Source: Geomobilibacter sp964431365
Lineage (GTDB): Bacteria > Desulfobacterota > Desulfuromonadia > Geobacterales > DSM-12255
Length of the DNA: 64,000 bases
NCBI GenBank assembly: GCA_964431365.1
Contig: CAYSJJ010000009.1
Coordinates: forward strand, 13,857 to 77,856
Direction of reading: 5' to 3'
This document shows, in pieces, positions 40,509 through 48,609 of this stretch. How positions within the stretch are numbered: position 1 is the first letter of the stretch; the number at the start of each line of letters is the position of its first letter. A program made the translations under genes and the position numbers. Under the pieces are notes generated by a model. It ran no database searches. It was not told where the DNA came from and worked only from the letters and a program-made list of their open reading frames with translations.

Positions 40509-42656
40509 ATGGTCAGTTCGTTAACTCAAATCTGCCGACGTGGCTGCAATGCCCTGCAGGTGGTCCAGGATTACATCGCCACCAACGGCGGAGGAGTGCG
40601 CGGCGTCATGGCGCTCGCCCGATACCTGCAAGAGATTATACGGTACGAGGGGGTTAAGGGTCTCTTTGTCAGATTACCCGATGAGTCGACCGTACCGCTG
40701 TCCATCTCGTGTCCGCATGGGACCGCGGCGAAGTCAGACCGTGTTGAGCTCCACTCTGCCGTAGTGGACATTGTCGTCTGCGTCCACAATGCCCTGACGG
40801 AGACGATGACCTGCCTCGCTTCCGTCATCCGCTATTCCTCTCAGCCCTATACGCTTATCATCGTCGACGATGGCAGTGACGAGCCGACCCGCGGCTATCT
40901 CGAGGATTTCGCCAGCTCCCAGCGTGCCATGCTGATCCGCAATGAAGCGGCCAAAGGGTATACTCTGGCTGCCAACCAAGGACTGCGGGCAGCGACCGGG
41001 GAGTATGTCGTGCTGCTGAACAGCGATACGATTGTCACGGCAGAGTGGCTGGATCGGTTGGTCATGTGCGCGGAGTCTGACCGGCAGATCGGCATGGTCG
41101 GACCTCTCAGTAATACCGCTTCCTGGCAGTCGATCCCACGTGTGGAAGTGGATGGCGACTGGGCAGCGAATCCGCTGCCGGAAGGAATGACGGTAGAGGA
41201 GATGGCGAACCTTCTGGCCGCCTGCTCCGGGAGAGTGTACCCACGGATTACCTTCCTGAACGGTTTCTGTCTGTTGATTAAGCGGGGGCTGATCGACGAC
41301 ATCGGGCTATTTGACGAGGAAGCCTTCGGTAGAGGATACGGCGAAGAGAACGATTACGCCCTGCGGGCCCGAAAAGCTGGTTGGTCGCTTGCTGTGGCCG
41401 ACGACACCTATGTCTATCATGCCCAGTCGAAGAGCTATTCCACTGAGCGTCGCCGTGAACTCAGTGCGCTGGCGGGAGTAGCACTAGCCTGCAAACATGG
41501 CGAAGGGGTAATTGCTGAAGGGGTACTGTTCTGCCGCCAGGACAGGGTCCTGAACGGAATGCGCCGAAGGGTCGAGCTGCAGTTGGATCGAAGGTCCCTT
41601 CGCGACAAGGCGCGAGAGCTTTGGGAGGGGAAACGGGTCGCGTTTGTTCTTCCACTTCCTGATGCCGGTGGGGGGGGGAACGTGGTGATCTCGGAGGCCC
41701 TTGCCATGGTGCGCATGGGGGTTGATGCCTGCATCGTGAACCTTGCCAGCTGTCGGGAAGGGTTTGAACGGGAATACGGAGTTCTTTCGCTTCCGGTTCA
41801 CTATGCTGCAAACGCATACGCGGTTCCGGCTCTCTGCGAGGGGTTCGATGCGGTTGTCGCAACAACGAATTATTCTGTGCAGTGGCTTCGATCCCTGGCA
41901 GAACATTCAGGCGGGCCGGTTCTTGGCTATTATATTCAGGACTATGAGCCATTTTTTTACCCTGAGAATTCCCGCCAGTTCCGCGACGCACTGGAATCGT
42001 ACAAGATGATTCCCGGCATCCGTCGGTTTACGAAGACACGCTGGAACCAGGAGACACTGGTTACCCTGGCAGGGTGCGAGAGCCATCTCGTTGGTCCGAG
42101 TTGCGATGTTGACCTGTTCCGGCCCCGCATGCGGCTTGAACCGTCGTGGCCGGCCAGGCCGCTTCGTATCGTGGCCATGATCCGTCCTTCAAGTCCGAGA
42201 CGTAACGCACGGTTGACGATGGAGGTGTTACGCGCTTGTGCGGAGCGTTTTACAACCCAAGCTGAGATTGTCATTTTTGGAGTCGATGCTGAAGATCCGG
42301 AATACCTGGAGTTGCCCCGGGAATTCCCATTGCGGAATGTGGGGCGGCAGCGTCCCTCGGAGCTGGCCCTGTTGTTTAACGATGCGGACGTGTTCGTCGA
42401 TTTTTCCGTCTATCAGGCAATGGGTTTGACTGCAATGGAGGCGATGTCCTGCGGCNNNNNNNNNNCCGTACATGAAAAAAACGCACTGATCGTCGATACC
42501 GGCTCTGCCAAGGCGTGCCTTGACGCTCTGTGCAGGCTGGTCGAAGATCATACCCTGCGGACACGGTTGCAACGCCAGGCTCTGACCGATTTGCCATGCT
42601 GGTATCCGGACGCTGCTGCTTTCGAGATTCTGCAGTCCCTGTTTGGAGAGACTTGA
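40509..42656 (+). CDS. GT2-GT4 fusion glycosyltransferase, interrupted by a 10-N gap
   Basis: A protein of 715 or more residues. Residues 85-330 are GT2 (VDIVVCVHNALTETMTCLAS, IIVDDGSDEPTRG, VVLLNSDTIVTAEWLDRL, DEEAFGRGYGEENDYALRA). Residues 375-715 are a GT4-like GT-B domain (VAFVLPLPDAGGGGNVVISE; GLTAMEAMSCG). The donor-site region is broken by ten N at 42456-42465; the coding frame is open on both sides if the gap is taken as ten bases. In related GT4 proteins about 15 residues separate AMSCG from the equivalent of VHEKNALIV, whereas only four codons fit here, so the gap is probably under-sized. The first 70 residues are not recognised. Confidence 0.82.
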   Translation: MVSSLTQICRRGCNALQVVQDYIATNGGGVRGVMALARYLQEIIRYEGVKGLFVRLPDESTVPLSISCPHGTAAKSDRVELHSAVVDIVVCVHNALTETMTCLASVIRYSSQPYTLIIVDDGSDEPTRGYLEDFASSQRAMLIRNEAAKGYTLAANQGLRAATGEYVVLLNSDTIVTAEWLDRLVMCAESDRQIGMVGPLSNTASWQSIPRVEVDGDWAANPLPEGMTVEEMANLLAACSGRVYPRITFLNGFCLLIKRGLIDDIGLFDEEAFGRGYGEENDYALRARKAGWSLAVADDTYVYHAQSKSYSTERRRELSALAGVALACKHGEGVIAEGVLFCRQDRVLNGMRRRVELQLDRRSLRDKARELWEGKRVAFVLPLPDAGGGGNVVISEALAMVRMGVDACIVNLASCREGFEREYGVLSLPVHYAANAYAVPALCEGFDAVVATTNYSVQWLRSLAEHSGGPVLGYYIQDYEPFFYPENSRQFRDALESYKMIPGIRRFTKTRWNQETLVTLAGCESHLVGPSCDVDLFRPRMRLEPSWPARPLRIVAMIRPSSPRRNARLTMEVLRACAERFTTQAEIVIFGVDAEDPEYLELPREFPLRNVGRQRPSELALLFNDADVFVDFSVYQAMGLTAMEAMSCGXXXXVHEKNALIVDTGSAKACLDALCRLVEDHTLRTRLQRQALTDLPCWYPDAAAFEILQSLFGET
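42456..42465. other. Assembly gap of ten N
   Basis: Ten unknown bases inside the GT4 donor site of the gene at 40509. Family spacing suggests about 40-45 real bases belong here. Confidence 0.95.
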
Positions 42657-42724
42657 TCCGGTTTGTATGCGTAGTGTGTTGTGGAAACGAACCTGCAAGG
42701 TAAGTGGTGAAGGGAACGGCGGTA

Positions 42725-44614
42725 ATGGGGATTGACAGGTTTATCGGCGAGGTCCTGAGCAGGCCCCGTTATTTTTATGAGAATGCTCTCCAGGTATGGA
42801 AGCAGCAGGGATGGCGCGCCCTGATCGCCATGTCACTGGACAAGTTCCACGCTTTCAGTGCAAAGGATTCTCCTGCTGCCTATCAGGCATGGATCGAATC
42901 CTGCGATACCCTGTCCGACGCCGACAAAACCGCCATTTGCGACCACATCGCCACGTTCCGCCATGCCCCGCTCATCTCCGTCCTCATGCCGGTCTACAAT
43001 GCGCCTGAGCGATGGCTCCGGCGCGCCATCGAATCGGTGCGTTGCCAGCTCTACCCCCACTGGGAACTCTGCATCGCCGACGACGCGTCGCCGGCTCCCC
43101 ATGTGAGGCCGCTCCTCGAGGAGTACCGGCAGCTGGACCCGCGCATCAGGGTGGTCTTCCGGGAGCAGAACGGCCACATCTCGGCCGCCTCCAACAGCGC
43201 CCTGGAACTGGCGACCGGGGAGTTCACGGCACTCCTGGACCATGACGACGAACTGGCAGAGCACGCCCTCTACTTGGTGGCGGCGGAGCTGAACCGTTAC
43301 CCGGATGCGGACGTCATCTATTCCGACGAGGACAAGATCGACGAGGCCGGTCGGCGGTTCGAGCCGTTCTGCAAACCGGCCTGGAACCCGGACCTCTTCC
43401 TGGCCCAGAACTACCTCTCCCACCTCGGGGTCTACCGGACCGATCTGCTGCGCCGGGCAGGAGGGTTCCGCCAAGGGTTCGAGGGGAGCCAGGACTACGA
43501 TCTGGCCATCCGTTGCGTGGCGGCGACAAGGGCCGAACATATCCGTCACATCCCGTTCATTCTCTACCACTGGCGGGCCATCGCCGGATCGACCTCGCTC
43601 TCCACCGCCCAGAAGGGGTATGCTGAAGATGCCGCGGTGCGGACACTGTCCGAGCATTTCCATGCCGTAAACCCGGCCATCACCGTGGAACCGGGTGGGT
43701 GGCCGACCACCTACCGCGTCCGCTATCCGCTCCCTGATCCGGCCCCCCGGGTGACAATCATCATTCCTACCCGTGACGGACTGTCCCTGCTAAGACGCTG
43801 CGTGACGAGTCTTCTCGAGAAGACAGTCTACCCTGACTACGAACTGATAATCGTGGATAACCGATCGACCGACTCCGCAACCCTTTCGTACCTTGAAGAG
43901 CTTTCAGCGAGCGGCGCGGCCAGGGTGCTCTTGTTCGACGGCGAGTTCAACGTTTCCGCGATCAACAATTTCGCGGCCCGGCAGGCTACCGGGGAGATTC
44001 TCTGCCTGCTTAACAACGACATGGCGGTGATCACGCCGGAGTGGCTGGCGGAGATGGTGACTCAGGCTCTGCGGCCGGAGATCGGCGCGGTGGGGGCCAA
44101 GCTGTCGTACCCGGACGACCGGATCCAGCATGCCGGGATCATCCTCGGGATGATGGGGGTGGCGAACCATTCCCATCAGTTCCGTTCTCGCCATCTGCCC
44201 GGTTATTATGCCCAGCTGAAGGTGCCGCGGGCCGTTGCCGCGGTCACCGGGGCCTGCCTGGTGGTGCGGCGGTCGCTGTTCGACCTGGTCGGGGGGCTGG
44301 ACGAGGCGCATCTGCCGGTCGCCTTCAACGACGTGGATTTCTGTCTCCGCCTGAATGAAGCAGGCTACCGGACGCTCTGGACCCCGTACGCCGAGCTCTA
44401 TCACTATGAGTCGGCCTCGCGGGGGAGTGATCAGGCTGGAGAGAGCAAGGCACGATTGGCCGCCGAGACGGCGTACATGCAGGAGCGCTGGGGATCTCTG
44501 CTGACGGACGACCCGTATTACAGCCCGAATCTGTCACTGGAGAGCAACGACTTCAGTCTGGCCCGGCCGCCACGGGTGGCGAAGCCGTGGAGGAGTCCTG
44601 ATAATCATGGGTAA
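42725..44614 (+). CDS. Tandem GT2-GT2 glycosyltransferase
   Basis: A 629-residue protein. After a 75-residue N-terminal helix-rich region (IDRFIGEVLSRPRYFYEN) come two GT2 domains. Domain 1 spans residues 80-310 (ISVLMPVYNAPERWLRRAIE, IADDASPAPHV, LLDHDDELAEHAL, GSQDYDLAIR). Domain 2 spans 340-600 (VTIIIPTRDGLSLLRRCVTS, LLNNDMAVITPEWLAEM, FNDVDFCLRLNEAG). Both keep the acidic metal motifs, so both should be active. It is the closest paralogue in the window of the GT part of the sulfotransferase fusion at 31482. ATG 42725 with AAGGGA nine bases upstream is preferred over GTG 42704. Confidence 0.9.
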   Translation: MGIDRFIGEVLSRPRYFYENALQVWKQQGWRALIAMSLDKFHAFSAKDSPAAYQAWIESCDTLSDADKTAICDHIATFRHAPLISVLMPVYNAPERWLRRAIESVRCQLYPHWELCIADDASPAPHVRPLLEEYRQLDPRIRVVFREQNGHISAASNSALELATGEFTALLDHDDELAEHALYLVAAELNRYPDADVIYSDEDKIDEAGRRFEPFCKPAWNPDLFLAQNYLSHLGVYRTDLLRRAGGFRQGFEGSQDYDLAIRCVAATRAEHIRHIPFILYHWRAIAGSTSLSTAQKGYAEDAAVRTLSEHFHAVNPAITVEPGGWPTTYRVRYPLPDPAPRVTIIIPTRDGLSLLRRCVTSLLEKTVYPDYELIIVDNRSTDSATLSYLEELSASGAARVLLFDGEFNVSAINNFAARQATGEILCLLNNDMAVITPEWLAEMVTQALRPEIGAVGAKLSYPDDRIQHAGIILGMMGVANHSHQFRSRHLPGYYAQLKVPRAVAAVTGACLVVRRSLFDLVGGLDEAHLPVAFNDVDFCLRLNEAGYRTLWTPYAELYHYESASRGSDQAGESKARLAAETAYMQERWGSLLTDDPYYSPNLSLESNDFSLARPPRVAKPWRSPDNHG

Positions 44615-45563
44615 CCTGGGAAAAGACGCGCGCCCTCTGGCCCTGATCCTCCTCGCCACCTACAACGGCGCCTTGCACCTGGCCGCCCAGTTTGACTCCC
44701 TCCTGGCCCAGACCCACGCCAACTGGCGACTGATGGCGCGGGACGATGGCTCCGCCGATGCCACCCCTGCGATCCTTGCCGACTACCAGGCCCGCTTTCC
44801 CGACCGGATCACCATCGTGACCGACGACGGCCGCCGGCTCGGGGCGTGCGGCAACTTCGCGCTGCTCATGGCCGAGGCCGACGCCGACTACCTGATGTTC
44901 TGCGACCAGGACGACATCTGGCTCCCGGAGAAGGTGGAGCGGACGCTGGCCGCCATGCGGGCTCTGGAGCGGCAGCAGGGTGCCGGCACGCCGCTTCTGG
45001 TGCATACGGATCTGAAGGTGGTGGACGAGGGGCTTCAGACGGTTGCCGATTCGCTCTGGCGCTTCCAGCACGCCGACCCGGTGAAGGGGGGAGCGCTGAA
45101 CCGTCTTCTGGTGCAGAACAGCGTGACCGGCTGCACGGTCATGATCAATCGCCCGCTGCGTGATCTGGCCCAGCCGCTGCCGGCGGGGGCGGTGATGCAC
45201 GACTGGTGGCTCGCCCTGACGGCGGCCGCCTTCGGCGCCATCGGCCGGGTGCCGGAGGCGACGGTGTTGTACCGGCAGCACCGGGGAAACGACACCGGCG
45301 CCCGGCAGTGGGATGCCGGATACGCCGGGGAGCAGCTGACCCGCCTGGGGGAGCAGCGGGCCGTCATGGCACGGCTGCAGCGCCAGGGTGCAGCCTTCCT
45401 CGACCGCTACCGTGACCGGCTGGCGCCGGCCCAGCGGGAAATGCTGGAGGCCTACGCCCGACTCGGCTCGTGCAACGGCCTGTTGCGGCGCTGGTACCTG
45501 CTCCGGTACCGGTTCTTCTACACTGGCCTGCTGCGGAACCTGGGAAGGCTGGTGATCGGGTGA
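44607..45563 (+). CDS. GT2 glycosyltransferase, rhamnosyltransferase-like
   Basis: A 318-residue single-domain GT2. ALILLATYNGALHLAAQFDS opens the domain, RDDGSADATPAIL carries the first acidic motif, MFCDQDDIWLPEKVE the second, and MHDWWLALTAAAFG the catalytic base region. The CDQDDIW plus HDWW combination is typical of O-antigen rhamnosyltransferases of this class. It overlaps the previous gene by eight bases and the next by four. The very GC-rich composition contrasts with the AT-rich genes at 31-36 kb. Confidence 0.87.
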   Translation: MGNLGKDARPLALILLATYNGALHLAAQFDSLLAQTHANWRLMARDDGSADATPAILADYQARFPDRITIVTDDGRRLGACGNFALLMAEADADYLMFCDQDDIWLPEKVERTLAAMRALERQQGAGTPLLVHTDLKVVDEGLQTVADSLWRFQHADPVKGGALNRLLVQNSVTGCTVMINRPLRDLAQPLPAGAVMHDWWLALTAAAFGAIGRVPEATVLYRQHRGNDTGARQWDAGYAGEQLTRLGEQRAVMARLQRQGAAFLDRYRDRLAPAQREMLEAYARLGSCNGLLRRWYLLRYRFFYTGLLRNLGRLVIG

Positions 45564-46297
45564 TCTCCGTCTGCATGGCCACCTATAACGGCGAACGGTT
45601 TCTCCGCCGCCAGTTGGAGACGGTCATCTCGCAGCTGGGGGATGGTGACGAGTTGGTCATCTCCGACGACTCCTCGACGGACGGGACCCCGGCGATCCTC
45701 CAGGCCTTTGCCGACGCCGATCCCCGCATCCGGCTCTTTACCGGCAATACCTTCCGCAGTCCCGTCTTCAACTTCGAGTTCGCCCTCAAACAGACCCGGG
45801 GCGAGATCGTCGTCCTGGCGGACCAGGACGACGTCTGGCTCCCCAACAAGCTGGCGACGGTGCGCGACAGCTTTGCCCGGCAGACGGCACGACCGTACCT
45901 GATCGTGCTGGATGCCCAGGTGGTGGATGAGGCAGGGGGGGAAATCTCCCCCTCGGTGCTGGCCAGGCTCGATGCCGGACCGGGCTTCTGGAAGAACCTC
46001 TACGACAACCGGTACCTCGGCTGCTGCATGGCCTTCTCCCGCGACCTGCTGGCGCGGGCGCTGCCGTTCCCCCGCCGGATACCGATGCACGACATGTGGC
46101 TCGGCCAGCTCTGTGAACGGATCGGCGTGACCGCCTTCGTCCCGGAGGTCACCATGCAGTACCGCAAGCACGGTGCCAGCCTTACCGATTTCCGCATCCG
46201 CTTCCGTCCCTGGACGCAGATCAAACGGCGGGTTATTCTTGCCAGCTGCTTGCTGGCAAGAACTGTACGAGGACCGAGGATAAAGGACCGAGGATAA
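45560..46297 (+). CDS. GT2 glycosyltransferase, rhamnosyltransferase-like, with repeat-derived C-terminus
   Basis: A 245-residue GT2. GTG 45560 (overlapping the upstream stop, GTGA) places ISVCMATYNGERFLRRQLET at the start. ISDDSSTDGTPAIL, VLADQDDVWLPNKLA and MHDMWLGQLCERIG show the same class as the preceding gene. The last ten residues (VRGPRIKDRG) are encoded by the heptamer array at 46270, and a perfect 11-base-pair hairpin lies just before it inside the gene, so the 3' end has probably been rewritten by an insertion. The catalytic domain itself looks complete. Confidence 0.85.
   Translation: MISVCMATYNGERFLRRQLETVISQLGDGDELVISDDSSTDGTPAILQAFADADPRIRLFTGNTFRSPVFNFEFALKQTRGEIVVLADQDDVWLPNKLATVRDSFARQTARPYLIVLDAQVVDEAGGEISPSVLARLDAGPGFWKNLYDNRYLGCCMAFSRDLLARALPFPRRIPMHDMWLGQLCERIGVTAFVPEVTMQYRKHGASLTDFRIRFRPWTQIKRRVILASCLLARTVRGPRIKDRG
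46236..46262 (+). repeat. Perfect hairpin inside the 3' end of a GT2 gene
   Basis: TTCTTGCCAGC and GCTGGCAAGAA are perfect inverted copies with a five-base loop. It has no T tract and sits seven bases before the heptamer array, so it looks more like part of a repeat element than a terminator. Confidence 0.75.
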
Positions 46298-46311
46298 AGG
46301 ACCGAGGATGC
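46270..46311 (+). repeat. Heptamer array left of the S23-type gene
   Basis: Six 7-base units in register: AGGACCG, AGGATAA, AGGACCG, AGGATAA, AGGACCG, AGGATGC. The last unit includes the ATG of the next gene. On the opposite strand the units read as TCGGTCC-like, the same TCGNNCC pattern seen at 46679 and 47578. Confidence 0.85.
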
Positions 46312-46661
46312 GATTTGAAGACTTGGATGTTTGGAAGAAGGCGACGCGACTCAGCGTTGATATTTACCGCTGTCTGACGGAACTGAAGGATTATGGCTTC
46401 AAGGACCAGATCACTCGTTCCGGTCTCTCGATCCCGAGCAACATCGCTGAAGGATTTGAAAGAAATTCGCAACGGGAATGCGTCAGTTTTCTTTCCTATG
46501 CAAAGGGGTCGTGTGGCGAGCTGAGGACGCAGACAATTATTGGCATGGAAATCGGTTACATTGACCGGACCGTTGGCCAGCGCTGGCTTTCAGAAGCAGA
46601 AAACATATCTCAGATGCTCGGGGGATTGATCAGAACCAAGAAGGGGTTTGCGGCAAAATGA
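46308..46661 (+). CDS. Four-helix bundle protein, S23/23S rRNA intervening-sequence family
   Basis: A 117-residue all-helical protein. MRFEDLDVWKKATRLSVDIY, SIPSNIAEGFERNSQRE and SCGELRTQTIIGMEIGY are the signatures of the S23/IVP family (TIGR02436), which also includes the Avd accessory protein of diversity-generating retroelements. Proteins of this family form pentameric or similar helical barrels; their cellular role is unknown. The gene lies in the middle of a glycosyltransferase operon, its start codon is inside a heptamer array, and its stop overlaps the next GT2 start (ATGA). An inverted heptamer array follows at 46679. This looks like a cassette inserted between two GT genes. No reverse transcriptase or variable repeat is nearby, so a DGR is not supported. 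Confidence 0.92.
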   Translation: MRFEDLDVWKKATRLSVDIYRCLTELKDYGFKDQITRSGLSIPSNIAEGFERNSQRECVSFLSYAKGSCGELRTQTIIGMEIGYIDRTVGQRWLSEAENISQMLGGLIRTKKGFAAK

Positions 46662-47488
46662 GTAGTGAATCTTGTTTCTCGCACCTCGCACCTCGCACCT
46701 CGTTCCTCGTTTCAGTAGTAATGCCGTCCTACAATCAGGTCTCGTTTCTGGAAGAGGCGGTGCGGTCGGTCCTCGACCAGGCCGGCGTCGAGGTGGAACT
46801 GCTGGTGATGGATCCCGGCTCGACGGACGGGTCGCGACAGCTGCTGGTCCGCCTGGGAGAGGAGTACGGCGGCCGGCTCCGGCTGATCTTCGAGCCGGAC
46901 CAGGGGCAGTCCGATGCGGTGAACCGGGGGATGGCGCTGGCAGCCGGCCGGGTGCTGGGATGGCTCAATTCCGACGACCGGCTGCGGCCCGGGGCGCTGG
47001 CGCGGCTTGCCGGGCATCTGGATCACGACCGGCCGGCCTGGCTCTATGGCCGCTCCGGGATGATCGACGGCGAGGGGAGGGGTATCTCCAGCCTGATCGT
47101 CCGGTACAAGAACTGGCGAGGGGGGCGTTTTTCCCGGCTGAAGCTCCTGACCGAGAACTTCATCCCCCAGATGGCGACCTTCTGGAACAGAGAGATGTGG
47201 GAGCGGGCCGGCGGTCTCGACACGCGGAAGGACCTGGACATGGACTACGACCTCTGGCTCCGCTTCGCCGCGGTTGCCGAACCGGCGGTGCTGGCGGACG
47301 AGCTGGCCGATTTCCGGGTGCACGGCGCCGCCAAGGGGAGCGTGCGGACCGGCGAGCAGCTCGCCGCCGCCCTGGCCACGGCCCGGGAACACGGGGCGGC
47401 TCTGGGGTGGCGCGGCAGGGCCGCCCTGGCCGTTCATCGTCTCCTCTCCCTCCGGACGCGGCTGTTGTATCTGCTGCTGAAACCTTGA
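46658..47488 (+). CDS. GT2 glycosyltransferase with repeat-derived N-terminus
   Basis: A 276-residue GT2. The domain begins VSVVMPSYNQVSFLEEAVRS, with LLVMDPGSTDGSRQ, EPDQGQSDAVNRGM and LGWLNSDDRLRPGAL as acidic motifs; ENFIPQMATFWNREMWER matches a common O-antigen GT2 class. The first 16 residues (MSSESCFSHLAPRTSF) are encoded by the heptamer array, and no other start retains the first beta-strand. ATG 46658 overlaps the S23 gene stop by four bases. It is the last gene of the glycosyltransferase run. Confidence 0.87.
   Translation: MSSESCFSHLAPRTSFLVSVVMPSYNQVSFLEEAVRSVLDQAGVEVELLVMDPGSTDGSRQLLVRLGEEYGGRLRLIFEPDQGQSDAVNRGMALAAGRVLGWLNSDDRLRPGALARLAGHLDHDRPAWLYGRSGMIDGEGRGISSLIVRYKNWRGGRFSRLKLLTENFIPQMATFWNREMWERAGGLDTRKDLDMDYDLWLRFAAVAEPAVLADELADFRVHGAAKGSVRTGEQLAAALATAREHGAALGWRGRAALAVHRLLSLRTRLLYLLLKP
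46679..46713 (+). repeat. Heptamer array right of the S23-type gene
   Basis: Five units in register: TCGCACC three times, then TCGTTCC and TCGTTTC. It is inverted relative to the array at 46270 and is translated as part of the N-terminus of the next GT2 protein. Confidence 0.85.
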
Positions 47489-47528
47489 CGGCAGGCGCGG
47501 GGTTCGAGGAGCGAGGACAAGAAGCGAA

Positions 47529-47565
47529 AAACGGCCGCCATGCTGGTTGCAGCAGGCGGCCGTTT
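47529..47565. terminator. Bidirectional terminator between the glycosyltransferase run and sucCD
   Basis: Perfect stem AAACGGCCGCC/GGCGGCCGTTT with a 15-base loop. On the minus strand it is followed by TTTTTCG, a good terminator for sucD; on the plus strand the T tract is short. It is enclosed by inverted heptamer-like arms (GGTTCGAGGAGCGAGG at about 47501 and the TCGAACC array). Confidence 0.8.
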
Positions 47566-47577
47566 ATGTTCTGCTTC

Positions 47578-47626
47578 TCGAACCTCGAACCTCGAACCTC
47601 GAACCTCGAACCTCGAACCTCGAACC
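47578..47626 (+). repeat. Seven perfect copies of heptamer TCGAACC
   Basis: An uninterrupted 49-base array of the 7-base unit, ending two bases from the sucD stop codon. A degenerate inverted counterpart lies near 47500-47525 on the other side of the terminator hairpin. Confidence 0.95.
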
Positions 47627-47628
47627 CG

Positions 47629-48519
47629 TTACTTCTTTTTCTTCCCGCTCTTCTCCAGCGCCTCCTGCATGGCGCTCCCCATCCTGGTCGGGCTGGGGGC
47701 GACGGTGACGCCGCACTCTTCCAGGGTCCGGATCTTGTCCTCGGCCTTTCCCTTGCCGCCGGTGATGATCGCACCGGCATGCCCCATCCGCTTCCCCGGC
47801 GGGGCGGTGACCCCGGCGATGAACGCCGCCACCGGCTTCTTCATGTGTTCCCTGATCCAGTAGGCCGCCTCTTCCTCGGCGCCGCCGCCAATCTCGCCGA
47901 TCATGAAGACCGCTTCGGTATCCGGGTCGTTGTTGAACAGCTTCAGGACGTCGATGTACTTCATGCCGATGATCGGGTCGCCGCCGATGCCGACGCAGGT
48001 GGACTGGCCGAGCCCCATGTCGGTGAGCTGCTTGACCGCCTCATAGGTGAGGGTGCCGCTGCGGGAGACGACGCCGATCTTCCCCGGCTTGTGGATGTAC
48101 CCCGGCATGATCCCCACCTTGCACTCCCCCGGCGTGATGACACCCGGGCAGTTGGGGCCGACCAGCCTGGTCTTGCTCCCTTCCAGGATCCGTTTGACCG
48201 GGACCATGTCGCGGACCGGTATCCCCTCGGTGATGCAGACCGCCAGGTCGATGCCGGCGGCGGTCGACTCCAGGATGGCATCGGCGGCACCGGGAGGGGG
48301 GACGAAGATCATGGAGACGTTGGCGCCGGTGTAGCGGACCGCCTCGTCAACGGTATTGAAAACCGGGATACCTTCGATGTGGATCCCACCCTTGCCGGGG
48401 GTGACGCCGGCGACGATCTTGCTCCCGTAGTCCCGGCACTGCTGGGTGTGGAACAGGCCGCTGCGGCCCGTGATCCCCTGGACGAGGATCTTCGAATCTT
48501 TGTTCAAGAGAATGGACAT
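47629..48519 (-). CDS. sucD: SucD, succinyl-CoA ligase alpha subunit
   Basis: A 296-residue subunit. The N-terminal CoA-binding Rossmann domain contains VQGITGRSGLFHTQQC and GVTPGKGG; GPNCPGVITPGECKVGIMPG is the family signature, and the phosphorylated histidine lies in KRMGHAGAIITGGKG near residue 247. With SucC it interconverts succinyl-CoA and succinate with substrate-level ATP/GTP formation. The ribosome site GGAGATAG precedes the ATG. It follows sucC after 90 bases that carry another heptamer element. Confidence 0.97.
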   Translation of the reverse strand: MSILLNKDSKILVQGITGRSGLFHTQQCRDYGSKIVAGVTPGKGGIHIEGIPVFNTVDEAVRYTGANVSMIFVPPPGAADAILESTAAGIDLAVCITEGIPVRDMVPVKRILEGSKTRLVGPNCPGVITPGECKVGIMPGYIHKPGKIGVVSRSGTLTYEAVKQLTDMGLGQSTCVGIGGDPIIGMKYIDVLKLFNNDPDTEAVFMIGEIGGGAEEEAAYWIREHMKKPVAAFIAGVTAPPGKRMGHAGAIITGGKGKAEDKIRTLEECGVTVAPSPTRMGSAMQEALEKSGKKKK

Positions 48520-48554
48520 GGTGCTATCTCCGTAATAGATGAAATGTGAACGTT

Positions 48555-48604
48555 AGGGACCTGGGACCAGTAGGGCAGGGTTGTGCCGTTCCCTGAGCCC
48601 TGAG
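48555..48604 (+). repeat. Small inverted heptamer element between sucC and sucD
   Basis: Left units AGGGACC and TGGGACC (48555-48568), right units CCCTGAG twice (48591-48604). CCCTGAG is the complement of the GCTCAGG array at 61032. The element lies inside an operon, transcribed on the minus strand. Confidence 0.6.
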
Positions 48605-48609
48605 CTGCT

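Noticed and set aside
46308..46661. Diversity-generating retroelement accessory gene (Avd)
   Set aside because: The protein belongs to the same fold family, but there is no reverse transcriptase, template repeat or variable C-type lectin gene nearby.
46270..47626. CRISPR-like arrays at the heptamer repeats
   Set aside because: Units are 7 bases with no spacers, and no cas genes are present.
46672..48549. A 625-codon plus-strand open frame spanning a GT2 gene and sucD
   Set aside because: It is out of frame with the GT2 motifs and antisense to sucD, both unmistakable genes; it has no domain of its own.
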